Origin: Phaeotremella fagi
Lineage: Eukaryota; Basidiomycota; Tremellomycetes; Tremellales; Phaeotremellaceae
Length of the DNA: 64,000 nt
Reading direction: 5' to 3'
NCBI GenBank assembly: GCA_001599715.1
Contig: BCHU01000007.1
Span: forward strand, 687,586-751,585
In this document: positions 22,600-35,881 of the stretch, one piece after another
Layout: each line of letters begins with the position of its first letter
Numbering within the stretch: the stretch's first letter is position 1
Program-made: the position numbers and the translations under genes
The notes under the pieces: generated by a model
Told to the model about the DNA's origin: nothing
Database searches by the model: none
The model's input: only the letters and a program-made list of their open reading frames with translations

Positions 22600-25389
22600 A
22601 TGTCTTACAACTCTGTATCAAGACGTAGCGATGGCTACAGAGCTACAAATGTGAGTAGCCTAACAATATCCTTTCACCTTCTCCATGTAAGTGAACTATT
22701 AATGCTAATCATGAATCCCACCCTTAGTATAACGTCGGATTGATGATAACTGCTACAGACGTCTACATGGCATTAGCAACCAGGAGACAACCAGAACCGG
22801 CGTGAGTCATCTAACTCCTGAGCATGCCAAGAAGTTGCTGATCAGACCACTTTGTGTAGCTTCGTTAGAGCTGTGCTTAAATCTTATATTGACGTCAAGT
22901 TCGCCAGAGGTAGATCGAAATATGAAGTTAGTTCAAAGTTGGAAACTCTCGAGACTCAGGTATGTCCAATATCATCAAGTTGAGATGATACTGAGAAAGA
23001 CTCCGTAGTTGCCTCAATTCGTTAGAGAATTTCATGCCGTGAGATCAGAATGTCAATTACCAGCCTCAAGAATATTTCCACCACTTCGGGATTCAACGTC
23101 CACTTCTAATACGTTACGTCGAGCCAACACTTCACAACCTCAATCAATTTCTACTGGTAGTACTCTAGGTAGAGTCAGGACAACAACTGGAACTACGACT
23201 GTTCGACCTACGGTAGCTGAGGATGACGAACCACCACCCCCACCTTATGCTAGTCAAGATCCTGAACCTGATTCGACTAGATTACTTCAGGAGAGATTAG
23301 CAGCTGAAGCGTCAGTCAATTCCCTACCCCCAATGGAATTAGGTGGTCCAGCACCAAATCAAATTGGAAGTCCATCAACACCCTCCTCACCTCGACCATC
23401 ATCAACGATAACTCGACCAGTGATACCCAATTCACCAAGAAGAACTTCATACACCCCACCAGCAGTGACGTCTCGTCGTGAATCACTACTTGATCGACCT
23501 GGTACACCACCCATCGACGCTGAAGACGCTGAAGTTAGGGAACAGAGTATATTGGAAGAAGCCAAGAGAGCTAGTATGGCGTCTGAACGTGAAAGATTGG
23601 AAATGGAGCAAGCTGTTAGATTGAGTATTGAAGCTGCTGAAGCTGAATCTTTGAGACGAGCTCAGGAGGAACGGATAGGCGAACCTGGTCCAAGTCGATT
23701 ATCGGTTTTGAACGAGAATGAAGTTTATGGCAGTGGTGGTGGAGGTGGATCTGGATCTGGATCTGGGTTTGGGGGCTTAGCAAACGATATGTCGAATCTA
23801 TCAATACCCGGTGGTTGGGGATCATCTTCAACTGCAACAAACACCAATGGGAAATCAACACAGCCAGACGAATCACTCCTAGATCTAGATTATCCAGATT
23901 ATTCATCGTTAGCTCAAGAACCCATAACCCCCCAGAAAACAGGTATCAACATCCAATCGAAAAACCCGTTCTTGTCTCCACAAGAGCGGGAACAGCTGGA
24001 TTCAGCGCTACCACCGCCGTTACCACCTCTAAAACATCAGAGATCAAGTTCGAATTCGATATCTAGAGACGGGGCTGGATCGAGTTATACCAACACGACG
24101 TATGCTCCTCCGAGTGGTCCACCGCCTCCACCCAAGGGTTTGTCGACGATGATTACGCCGAAATCACCTAGATCGTCTGCTGTTCAGACTGAACAGGAAC
24201 AATTCCCTTGGAACGATGAACCGAGATATGATCCTCCGGTTGGTCCTCCCCCTCCACCGAAGAATCAGAGTGTGTCGGTTCAACCTCAACCTCCTTCTCA
24301 GCCTCCTCCGTTACCTGCTAGACAGGGTACTCAGGTCCAGCCTCCAATTATCGAAAGAACACCAGTACCAGTGAACACCTCTATGCCAACACCGAAACCC
24401 ATCTATGAACCCGATGCGGAAGACCCTTTGGAGATGTTACGTGATTACGACACAGTTTTCCTAGGTACTTTCATCCAATCTTAACTAGAAGAAAGCTGAT
24501 AAAAATCTTAGTTGACGACTCAACATCGATGAAAGGTGAACGTTGGACTCAAGCTTGTCAAGCACTCATGGAAGTTGCAGAGATAGCTTCCAGATACGAT
24601 GATGACGGTATAGAAGTTTATTTCCTGAACAACAAGAGAGTTGGGAAAGAATTGAAAAGTGGTGAAGAGGTTGAAGATCTGTTCAGAGGTTTGGAACCGA
24701 GAGGCGCGACACCGTATGTCTACATTTACTCTCAGTATCATCTCGTTTTTCTCGTTAACCTCAAACGCTAGAACCGGTTTAAGACTCGAAGCGATCCTTC
24801 GCGAATACATGTCGAAACTGGAACGAAGTCAGACTTCGGGTGAAACCATCAAACCAATGAATCTGATAGTAGTCACTGACGGCGGTAAGTTATTATTTTC
24901 GTGCTCGTTGAAACCAAAATACTAATGGAGGCTAACGAATCAGTCTTCGCTAAACCAATTTTATCACGATTACATTTGTCTCTTGAAACTCGAATTGAAT
25001 TTTTGGAATCGGGTGCAGCTCCTACGGACGATCCGGAGAGTGTTTTGGTAGCTATTGCGAAACGTGTATGTTTTTTCTTCACCCATCCGAGATGGAGGCT
25101 GATTGGGTGTAGCTTGATAGAGGTGAATATCCATTATCACAAGTTGGTATCCAATTACTTCAGATAGGTAATGATTCCGAGGTAGGTCCAAGACGTCATT
25201 CCAGTATGTTGCACTAAACGAAAAACCCAGGCTAGAGAGGCATTACAAGAACTAGATGATGGGTTATCGGCCGTCCATGGGATTCGAGATATTGTGGATA
25301 CAGTGACGTATCAGGAGGAGATGAATGGGAAATTCATCGTTAAAGTTTTGTTGGGTGGGATTAATAGACGTTTGGATAGACGGGGTTAA
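22600..25389 (+). CDS. UIM and von Willebrand factor A domain protein
   Basis: Exons 22600-22650, 22728-22801, 22860-22959, 23009-24464, 24512-24713, 24772-24884, 24944-25065, 25113-25181 and 25231-25389 give 781 aa. The N-terminal 100 residues form a helical region (FVRAVLKSYIDVKFARGRSK) of unknown type. A ubiquitin-interacting-motif-like helix (EMEQAVRLSIEAAEAES) lies near residue 280. The middle is very Pro-rich with PPPPP runs that could bind SH3 or WW domains. The C-terminal 220 residues are a vWA fold: the MIDAS motif DDSTSM follows strand 1 (VFLV), the conserved Thr and late Asp (LIVVTDG) are present, and so is the PTDD segment. Comparable UIM/vWA combinations occur in ubiquitin receptors such as the proteasome subunit Rpn10, though in reverse order. 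A ubiquitin-dependent adaptor role is inference. Confidence 0.85.
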
Positions 25390-25550
25390 GTGTGGTGCAA
25401 CGAGTGCAAGTACATACATGATCGTCTTTCGTATATGCATCATCTCATTCTGCAATTATTAAGTGTATAGATACTTTTACGTCTTAGAGCTACAAGAGAA
25501 ATGAATCTAGGAAACATCATCGGAGACTGGAACCTCCCTACCGCTACGCG

Positions 25551-27680
25551 CTACAACAAATCCTTAACAGCTTTCTGACAAACCCCCAACCCAATCTCAG
25601 ATTCACAAACCCAATGACCCCAAACTTTAACCCATCTCAACAACCCTTCCTCCCCAATAACCACCTCACTCAAATTCCTCTGACCCATTTCCCACTCTTC
25701 ATCAACCTCCATATCCCCCTCACTAGAAATCACAATATTCATCTTCCTCTCCCGAGGATAATCCCTAGCATTCCTAAGTAAAGCTTGGAAAGATTTCGAA
25801 AGATGTGAATGTGAATTGAAGGATTCTTGGATTCTCGCTTTCTGGATTTGGGGATTGAGATAGATTGACGAAGGGGTTGGTCGGGTTGACGCTAGGATTC
25901 TAGTTGTTGAGGTTGATTTTCGGAGGATGAGGGAGGGTAGTCGATTTAGGGAGAGGACGGTTAGGAGGTTAGGTAGGATTCGGGTGGTGGTTCGATGGAG
26001 GAGGAGGGTGAAGTCGGATTTCCCTTTGGGGTTCTCGGAGAAGTAGGTCGTGGCTGTTTGTACGTTTAGATGGAGGATTGAATGGATTTTTGAGGGGTGT
26101 TTGGATGCGAAGACTCTTGTTATGAGACTTGGTTTTTGGGTTAGTGCTATTTGGATTGTTTTGGCGTTGATAGATTAACTCACCCCCCATACCCTTCTCC
26201 TATCAACATGAATCCTTTTTTAGCTCTTCCGACTTCACCAGATACTTTCAACACTTCCCATAGTGTATCGGAGATACTCCCCAAATCAGCTCCAACCAGA
26301 ACATCAGAGAACCCGTAACCAGGTCGATCCCACACACAGACAGTTCCAACTTTCCCTTGATCTTGTAAATCATATATCCATCTACCTGGATTAGTAGCGT
26401 TGATAGAGTCCACCGGGGCAAGTGGTGTTTCCAACAACGCCAATGAACCAGGTACACCTGATGATGGTTCGTATATTATCGTGGGCAAGTCTTTGGTCAA
26501 GCTGGGGTTGGATGGCTGTTTACATGCTAAATGTATTTGGATTGGCCATGGTGAGGATTTGGGTTTGACTGTTATCAGTCTCGATGAATTTGAGGGCAGT
26601 TCGATCGTTCCGTCGTATGCTGATATCGAGAGATCGACAAGGAGAAGCTGGATTGATGGTTGTTAGAATTATCTCGATTTTCATTGGCAGATGCTTACAG
26701 TGACAATGATCAACCCGGTTAATCCAGCTATCAATCCAATAACACCACTGATGAAACTAACGAAGCCGCCCCAAACCCCTTTCCCTTCTAACCCAACTAA
26801 AGCTCTCGCAGTAGCTTCGTCACCTTGATTAGAAGCCCTTCCCATCCCATTGGCGTCTGATAGCATTCGAACGACTCTTTGTGATTCTTGTTTACGAGCT
26901 CGTCTGACTAGGTAGTTCGAAAGCAGTGTTAGAAGTAGGGTTGAGAAGGTGAGGGAGAGTGGGATCAGGATTAAAGGGTGATGTAATCGGGAGAGATGGT
27001 TGGAGGTTATTGTCAAGAGTAGAATTGGTGGGAGGAGGAGGATGGTTAGTAAGGTAGTTAGGAAGAAGAGGTATGACGGGTGTGAAAACTGAAGTAGATT
27101 GTAAGCTGATTGTTCTTCGCGGCATTTTTCCATAGCTTACAAAAAACACCCCCCCAATACCTATCCAACTTCCCACAACAGCCAACCAAAATTCCTCAAA
27201 TCCACTCCCACGATAAGGCAACCCGATCCCACTGAGATCCACAGCAGTATTCAAAAACAGTAAAAGACTCAGGATGAGATTCAAGAAAGTCAAAACCACT
27301 AAAGTGAAGAATGAAAGTTGTAAAGGGAAAGTAGTCAGGATTCTCTAATCGTCAATAAAAACTTTCGATAACTTGTAGCTCACCCTTTGACCTTTCTTAC
27401 TGACTCGTGGGATTTGATCAACTGGACCACCTGGTGGTCGATTGGTTAGGGTTCCATAACCACGTACACTGCCTGCTATGCTTCTACCCCCCACAGAGGC
27501 TTTTCTGTGATGAGCCTGTGGGTGGGGGTGATTTGGGTTTATTGGAGTGAAAGGTCGGGAGGAGGGTTGTGAGTGTGATTGTGATTGAGGTAGGAGAGAT
27601 GTTATCTCTGATGGATCTGTTGTTGGTTGGTTAGCTGTTATTGAGGGTGTAGGTGAAGGTGAGGATGATTTGGGTACCAT
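25551..27680 (-). CDS. Polytopic membrane protein with alpha/beta-hydrolase domain lacking the nucleophile serine
   Basis: Complement of 27384-27680, 27141-27344, 26699-27088, 26184-26647 and 25551-26127, 643 aa. The disordered N-terminus is Ser/Pro-rich. Four or five membrane segments follow (LSFFTLVVLTFLNLILSLLL; FLTTLLTILLLPPILLLTI; LILIPLSLTFSTLLLTLL; a Gly-rich last one before LIIVT). The second half is a lumenal or cytosolic alpha/beta-hydrolase fold: an oxyanion-like EPSSGVPGS segment, a WDRPGYGFSD motif and a nucleophile-elbow position reading GEGYGG instead of G-x-S-x-G. The last intron uses an AAG acceptor with a CACTAAC branch site 15 nt upstream; this gives the elbow continuation LITRVFASKHP. 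The family is shared with uncharacterised fungal integral membrane hydrolase-like proteins. A noncatalytic role is plausible. Confidence 0.8.
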
Positions 27681-28260
27681 GGTGAGTGGTGAGTGGTGGT
27701 GGTGGTGAGAAGAGATGATCCAAATAGTCTTATTGTAAACGTGAACTTGAACTTGACTTCTTCACTTGAGCACAGACGATCGACGTCATTGTGCCTAGTG
27801 CCTACAGCTTAAAACCACACGCGCCTACTTTTTGGTGTTTAACCATAGACAGTCTTCCACGCCTAATCTTTGAAACACCCCCGCCACTTGAGCAAAGCCG
27901 CAAAAGGAAAAAGAAAACGCCGATCGGCGCGTTGAATGTGGCGCGTGCCATCTGCAGTGGTAGTGGTGGTTCGCGTACTCTCTGGCAGTGTGAGCTAACT
28001 CCATTGTTTTAGTTTAGTGGTCAGTCAGAAGATAGCTAGTTATCATACAGCTTATATTCATTTAATCAAACAATATCTTATATATATACACAAACACCAC
28101 TTCATATCTATCTAACACCAAGTCAACTCAACTTGACTCATTGACATACACTCACAACACACACTCTCTCTTCCACGTCAAAGGCAGGCATAGTAGAGTT
28201 ATTCTATCCAACTTCTAATCTAATCTCATCCTCAACCCTTCTCAATCTACATAACAAACA
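27681..28260. promoter_or_regulatory. Divergent promoter region upstream of Rab11
   Basis: 580 bases between divergent starts. TATATATATACA at about 28,080-28,091 may be a TATA element for the right-hand gene, and a long CT/CA-rich leader follows it. No coding frame supported. Confidence 0.5.
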
Positions 28261-29618
<1,358 letters not shown>

Positions 29619-30136
29619 AGCAGTGGTCTAATCAGATGGGAAGAAGTAGTTTAATCGCTCTTTTCCAATTCTACTTGGTCCATTTTTATGATTTGATTTG
29701 ACTTTCATTCTTTACGTTTTCCTCACTCGATCCTTTTTCTTTTCCTTCTCCTTCTTTTCAATTGTGATCCTCTGTCTTTGATTTACGTAGAATGATTTTT
29801 AGGGATATGCAATAAGTGTATATGTAGTGGTGTCGTTGTTACTGGTACTTGTATCGTCGTCGTCGTTGCCACTTGAAACAATATAACCTCTACCTCGTGG
29901 TTTGTTCGTGTTTGATTTTCGGATTCGAAATGTTGAAATTTGGATATTTGACTATTCGATCTTAACTCTCTACAACATTAAATCTAATATAATCGAAACC
30001 CTGATAAATCAGTACAATTCCAATCTAACTATAATCTTGTATCTAATCTTGTGGAGATAACTGTGGATAGTATAGTGTAAAATCAATCCAAACTGTATCA
30101 AAAAAACCGCAACTGTATTCATCAAATCTTGACAAC
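29619..30136. other. Intergenic, 3' of Rab11 and promoter of ERI1
   Basis: 518 bases, T-rich 3' trailer followed by AT-rich sequence; no gene or repeat recognised. Confidence 0.5.
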
Positions 30137-31818
30137 ATGTCATCGACACTAACGGAATCCGAATCCCCTAGTAAACTCTCGAGACCAAGTAAGAAATCTA
30201 CCGTTGATGAGTTGAAGCTTGGACTAGAGAAATTGGGTTTGGACACTAAAGGTAAAAAAGAGACTTTGTGGAAGTAAGTCGAAAAACTGTACTGCTTGTG
30301 TATTGGGACAGATGTTGATATTGAAATTGACTGTAGACGTTTGATATCAGCTTTCAAAAGTGTTTCTCTATCTGATGAACAAACGGAGAAGTCTGTTGAT
30401 CCTCTGAAAACAGAGAACGTTGATGATAACTCATTCGAAGTCGAGGACTCGTTCGATAGCTCGATTTCATACCTCTGTTTCGACGTTGAAGCTACCTGTG
30501 AAGCTGGGAAGGATTACAATTACCCCAATGAGATTATCGTATGTACAGGCCCTAATCACTAATCCTTTACTAAGTACTAAGTACTGATCCAAATGGTATA
30601 GGAATTCCCAGTCGTCCTACTTCAATGGATCAAAGATCCCACCACCGATTCATTCAAACTAGAGAAAACAGATACATTCCATCAATACGTTCAACCAATT
30701 TGGAGACCTAACTTATCTGATTTCTGTACGAATCTCACTGGTATCACTCAAGTATGTGTTTCATGTCTCCATGCTAGTGTTGATGTTAATGTTAACCGAT
30801 CCACAGGATATGGTCGATTCTTCACCTACTTTCCCAGAGGTTTTGAGATTGTTCGAAATCTGGTTGAAGAAGTGGGATCTACTTGAGGGTGATAGATTGA
30901 AAAACGCTTTATGGGTTACTGATGGGGTAAGTACGTTTTATTGGTATTAAAGAAAACTCTTATTGATACTATGTGCTAGCCATGGGATCTAAGGTTAGTT
31001 GCTCACAGACGTGAGATAGATAGCTGAATAACTGAATTCCACACTTGATAGAGATTTCGTGAGTTCGTCTTTAGCTTTTCGCAACACAACACAACTCATT
31101 CGAAACACCCCTTAAACAGGTCCCCAAACAACTTTTCATCTCTCCACTCACACCACCCCGATATCCAGAATACCTGTTAGGCGAATATCTAAATCTAAAA
31201 GCGGCAGTTAACACGATCTTCGTAGAAATCTGGAAACGTGATCAAGAGAAACCACAATCCCAAAAGGAACCAATCATCTCACGTAACCCGTTGATAAAAA
31301 CTTTCGATTCAAATGAGAGTTTACCTCTACCTCTCATCACGTCAGGCCAGAAACCGAAATCCACCACACCAAAAATCTCAACAGCCACTAAATCAACTTC
31401 CAAACGACGTAGTAACGGCTCTGAAACCAAACTCCCAAATTATTACAGGACCATCGAAGGTCAATTGAAATTACTGAAAATAGGGATATTCGAAGGAAGA
31501 CAACATTCAGGGTTGGACGTGAGTCACTCCTACTTATCGTATAAGCTGAAATCGGGGTACTTGTAGGACGCCACGAACATTTCCAGAATCCTCATTGAAA
31601 TCTCGAAACTAGATGGGGTGGTTATCGAACCCAACGCCAGACTGACCAAGAATTTCAAGAGGTACGGATGGATGGGGGACAAGGTTGGTGAGATCGTTTA
31701 TGGGGTTCCGCAGGGGGTTATTTTAGGTGGTGGGAAAGGGTTTTTGGCTACAGCTGGAGCTGCAGATGCAGCTGAACCTGTTGGAAGTGGTGAGAAGTTG
31801 GACCTGGATTCAGTTTAG
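30137..31818 (+). CDS. ERI1: 3'-5' exoribonuclease ERI1-like (SAP + DEDDh)
   Basis: Exons 30137-30273, 30337-30538, 30602-30751, 30807-30926, 30980-30993, 31052-31058, 31120-31518 and 31567-31818 give 426 aa. The N-terminal SAP domain (about 20-60, LKLGLEKLGLDTKGKKETLW) binds nucleic acid. The exonuclease domain carries the DEDDh residues: FDVEATCE (D and E), the Asp in TGITQDMVD, TDGPWDLRDF, and HSGLDDATNISRI (catalytic His and last Asp). ERI1 proteins trim 5.8S rRNA 3' ends and histone mRNA and degrade siRNAs, so this gene may affect RNA interference in this fungus. An insert of about 60 residues (Lys/Ser-rich) sits between the WDLRDF motif and the final His motif. Exons 5 and 6 are only 14 and 7 nt; together they encode PWDLRDF. 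Confidence 0.92.
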
Positions 31819-32142
31819 TGATTATCAAAATTCATTTATACCCCGCATTTCAGTATCTTCTATCATTGTTATATCTTTTTGGCGTAGAGATAGATCTTGG
31901 AATTAACTAATCAATCTATGTATTATGTTTGTGACTCGTCCAAAAGACTTGGCTGGTGTTAAGTGCTACCCGGTTAAGATACAACCATCATTTCCCATGC
32001 ATCTGGCCAAAAAGCTCAAACTAAAGATGATCTACAAAAGGATACTTCGTCATACCACCAAGACTTCGTGTTGGGAACCGATTGAAACGAGTCTATCTAG
32101 CGATATCACGTTGAAGGATCTCTTGCTGATGATTCTTGATCG
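31819..32142. other. Intergenic
   Basis: 324 bases between ERI1 and the stop of the candidate minus-strand gene. A 73-codon plus-strand frame starting at 31925 overlaps into that gene and shows no recognisable content; I do not annotate it. Confidence 0.4.
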
Positions 32143-33090
32143 TTAAAACTGGATAGCTCCGGATACACTTTTCGTGATCATTCTTGCGTTATCTATAATT
32201 TTGGTCAGATCATAACTAAAGTTGAAACCTTCTGGAACACTCACCGAACCTACGAAGTTCAACTAAAAACCAAGATCAATAATCTTTTCCGATTAAACCA
32301 TCACAGAAAAGACTGAACTCACCGACAAGTCCGATCACGAGGGAATCTCGAAAATGGTCAAGAGAAGACTATCGAAATCCGATAGGGGGGAGGCGAAATA
32401 AAAGAGGATGGAGGAATGTTTAAGGCTCCGACTGGCATCCCAGGAGAGCTGAAACCTTGAGAGTTTGGATCTTCATAATTCCGTAAGATTTTACTACCGA
32501 TCGAGAAGTATGCTATATCATTCTGTGGAAGTGGAAGTGGTTGTGGGATGGTAGCTATCCTTTCGGATTGGGAGACCAGGAGTGGAACGTCCTTTCGGAC
32601 CCCTGGTACTGTGAATGGGGAGTGAGATAATCCTTTCGGAGTGAGGATGGTTTCCTGTTCAGGAGACCGGGAAGAATGATATAGAGATTATAACCGAGGT
32701 CCAATGGGGACGTCAAGTTACGATCCAAAAGATAGAGTCACGAAGACGTCTCCCTATCTCCCATATTTTTCGATTGATGGTAGCGCCATCCCCTTCGATA
32801 TGGGATCCGTAACCTCGAGTCGAAAGAGTATCCTCTCGGATACCCACCACGAAGAAATCGGTTGACCTAACGGATCTTAGTCCGGCTGCGACAGATTTTC
32901 GTCAGGGATAGATCTCAAGAACAGGGGAGAAACTCACGAAAACCTTCTTTCGACTTGGATTTAATTTGAATACTAGGTATTCGACCTCAGATACGTGGAC
33001 CCATTTCCCAACGGGTCGTTGATACCCCAGTCCAGCAGGTGGCAGCGAAACTTTCGATTCGCGCCTTGAAAACGCTGCTGTTAACCCCAA
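32143..33090 (-). CDS. Probable multi-exon gene, incomplete model, unknown product
   Basis: The last three exons are well defined on the minus strand: 32323-32368, 32245-32262 (18 nt) and 32143-32192, joined by two canonical GTGAGT...TAG introns of 60 and 52 nt with matching phase. They end DNARMITKSVSGAIQF and a stop. Upstream, a frame from about 32,520-32,640 (ERIATIPQPLPLPQN; IAYFSIGSKILRNYEDPNS) can be spliced in phase through a GTAACT...CTGAACAG intron (67 nt) to a frame around 32,710-32,880 (TDFFVVGIREDT; GYGSHIEGDGATINRKIWE). This in turn can be joined through a GTGAGT...CGCAG intron with a CTGAC branch. The start codon and the link between the middle and last exons are not settled. 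The family is not recognised. A decaying gene remains possible. Confidence 0.4.
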
Positions 33091-34527
33091 CTAGACGGCG
33101 CTGTGACCAAAGCTTTCGCTTGAGTGTCATGATTTTCATCGTGACTGTCTCTGCGACCAGTCTAGTCCAAAACCTCCCTATCGTGACGATGATGACCGAA
33201 TCATCGGGAAGTGTTGACGAGAGGTATACCCAGTATTCCCTTTAAAATCGTGTTAAGCAGGGTCGAATGCTACCCCGCTATTCTTTCAGGTAAAGGCTAG
33301 TGTGTGACGAAGCTGTACAAGTCGTTGCTTTAGTCTGGTGTTGATGCGTTTTGCTGATGGATCGATCGTCAAGTGAAATGGTCGATTTGATTTTCGGAAG
33401 TTATGATATGTTGCAACCATTCTCGACATTTCGTAGAGTGACCTCGTTGATGATATGATTGAAGGATGGAAAAGTGGTAAGCGTCTTCACCTTTCGAAAG
33501 AAAAAAACCCAAGACTTGATTGAAGCCGCTGTTGCAGGGTTTTATAAACGAAGTAGTTCTTTTGGTTCTATCATAAACGATACCGAAATTAATGATTGCA
33601 ATTTCTGGATGATTCGGGATTACAATAAGAATGCGGGTATTGAAATCGTCATCATCGCTTGACATACCGTATGCGATAATTCACCAGTTACATCTGAGAA
33701 GGACCTAGGTGGGTGTCTGTCACTCATTCATAAGTTACCAAACGACGTTTGTTGCTGTTGCTGTTATTGTTGCTGATGTTGCTGTTGCTGTAAAAGTAAA
33801 AGTAGTAGTAAATAAAGTATTGAGTAAATCTCGAAGGTGTCGGAACAACCAAGAGAAACGCGATATCCAACCGTAAGAGTTAAACCAGTGAAATATCGGA
33901 GACCATTAAGAGGAATCTTTTACAATTATTTGTTTCGTAAATTGATGGATTCATAATGGGTAGGAGTTGGACTGATGGAATGCTGGTGTCAGTTGGTGAT
34001 AATGGGTTGGGTGATGGGCTTACTCTGAGGGTGGCGGTGTTGGAGGCTGGATCGAACGTGCAGTTAAGCGGTCGATTTGTGGTACTTATCTAAGATGATC
34101 AGTATGGATCAGATATTATGATGAAGACGAAGAAGAAGAAGAAGAAATAGTCAGCATTGGATCGATGCAGGGTTGATTGATGAGATGTCAAACGTGTAAA
34201 ATGGCAATGCCTCGAAAACAGACTCACCAACAACTCAACACCTCGTTAGCCTCATGAACCTAACTGGATCTTCCAAGGTAAAAGAATAGTAATACCACCA
34301 TTAGAAGAGGTCAATAAAGACGAAGAAGAAGAGAAAGAGAAAGAGAAAGAAAGAGATAGAATATTCTATTTATATATGTATGTTTGATGAAACACGGTTG
34401 ACTGGACTACGTTTCACAAGGTCCAAGCGCGGTGAAAGCTTTTTGTGGCATCAAAAGTATGAGACCGATGTAACACGGAAATTTGCGGGATTAGACTATA
34501 TTTTAAAAAAAGGTATACATGCTTGGA
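33091..34527. other. Gene-poor region with simple repeats
   Basis: About 1.4 kb with no supported gene. It holds a GTTGCT-type repeat (33751-33790), GAA/GA-rich runs (34124-34147, 34321-34358) and a TATATATGTA at 34,371-34,380. A 98-codon minus-strand frame (33,369-33,665) could be part of the upstream end of the candidate gene at 32-33 kb, but no splice path convinced me. Confidence 0.45.
33751..33790. repeat. GTTGCT-type hexanucleotide repeat
   Basis: Imperfect repeats of GTTGCT with ATT and GAT interruptions; reads as CAGCAA on the other strand but with a TAA stop in the Gln frame. Confidence 0.8.
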
Positions 34528-35579
34528 TTACAAACCCTGTTTTTCCATCTCTCTACCTTCCTCCCACATAGTTCTACCACTACACGCACAAACAGTCTTC
34601 TCATTTCCCCAAGCTCCAGCTGATCTAGCTACAACCCCCGCAAAGATTTTTCCAATCGTCGAAGGTGTTTTTGGATTCGTTTCCGTCAACGTTGTCGTCG
34701 ATGTGGTTGGAGTTATACCAGATTCACTAGACTCAACTACACAACCTCTTCCTATCCATTCCCAAAGTTCACCGTCGACTTCACGGAATAAATCACCGTA
34801 ACCATCCTTGTCTGGAGTTATCTTACCGAGTGACAAGAATGATTTACCAGTTGTTAAAGGTGGATTGATCATGTTACCAGTACTAGAGATATAAACGTTA
34901 TAACCGCCTGTAACACCTATACCTAAAGTTGAAGAAGGTGGTAATCTAACTGTTAAATCCATTAAGACCAATTTAGGTGCGATCTGAACAAACCGACAAA
35001 TTCCGAACACTTTTTGAGTGTGTTCTTCTTCATTCATCCCGGGAAGGTTTATCGTTGTATCTGGATTGACTAGAGCTGGTAAAGTCGGTATTGGGAGGGG
35101 TGATTCGAGGATTGAGACTGCTGCTTGAATTGGGATGTTTGGGTTTAGGGCTGTGGACGATGATCCTCGAACTAGGACTTGTCGGTTGGTTGATTTGAGT
35201 GCTGAGAGGAGGGATGAAGGGGGAGCTGCGGAAATTAGCATTTTTGTATCTATGTACACTCACTTTTTCCAACGATAGTCACTCTTTTCTTTTCAAGATC
35301 GACATCGTAGCGCTCGATACCTGTTGCTGGTAAGCAAATAATGGAAGATTATGATAAGTATATGTTCACTCACCTGGAACCTCTCGAAGTGCGGATGAAA
35401 CAGAATTGACACACTAGATGTGATTTATGAGTCTACTGACCAGAGAATCTAAAGATCCCACTCACGTTCTGACATGTCATGTCTACCGCGAACTCGGTCT
35501 AAGAAGTGCTGATCAATAAGGAAGTCAAATTAAGATTGATTGAATGACTAACCTTGAATGAAACGGATGCCAGTGTCAT
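34528..35579 (-). CDS. CCS1: Copper chaperone for superoxide dismutase
   Basis: Complement of 35553-35579, 35466-35498, 35374-35413, 35264-35320 and 34528-35225, 284 aa. The N-terminal heavy-metal-associated domain carries the copper site MTCQNC, assembled across the exon 2-3 junction. A SOD-like domain follows (GVTGGYNVYISSTGN; DLFREVDGELWEW; IGRGCVV). The C-terminal copper-transfer motif CAC lies in KTVCACSGRTMWEE. It loads copper into Cu/Zn-SOD1 and forms its disulfide in the cytosol and the mitochondrial intermembrane space. Domain III is nearly C-terminal, as usual. Four short 5' exons are separated by introns of 38-54 nt. It shares a divergent promoter with DRS1. Confidence 0.93.
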
Positions 35580-35881
35580 CGCTGAAGTGTACAGTCGTGT
35601 AGTTGAAGGCTTTGCAGGAATTCTGGGTCTATGATCTGTGGTACCCAAAGATGTACAATCTCCTATCGATGGAGTAGATTGTTAACTGTGAATGATTTGT
35701 GCTGACTCAACTCAAAAGCACGACAAACCACCTCCACCTCGCTATCTTATCAATTCGACCACTACACGTAATTAAATTTACCACACACCACGTGACCTGA
35801 ATCAGAATTTCTGAAGATTTCAGACCCAATTATTAACAATTCCAACTCCCAACCTGTCAACATCCACTACATAACTTCCAG
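35580..35881. promoter_or_regulatory. CCS1/DRS1 divergent promoter with CACGTG
   Basis: 302 bases between divergent starts. CCACGTGAC at 35788-35796 contains the CACGTG E-box core bound by bHLH factors of the Cbf1/USF type. Confidence 0.55.

Noticed and set aside
31925..32146. 73-codon plus-strand frame after ERI1
   Set aside because: No homology; overlaps the better supported 3' exon of the minus-strand candidate gene.
32520..32880. Structured noncoding RNA suggested by repeated CCTTTCGG and short hairpins
   Set aside because: The same stretch reads as spliceable coding sequence on the minus strand, TTTCG words are common throughout the coding regions, and no RNase P, SRP, U3 or telomerase RNA signature was found.
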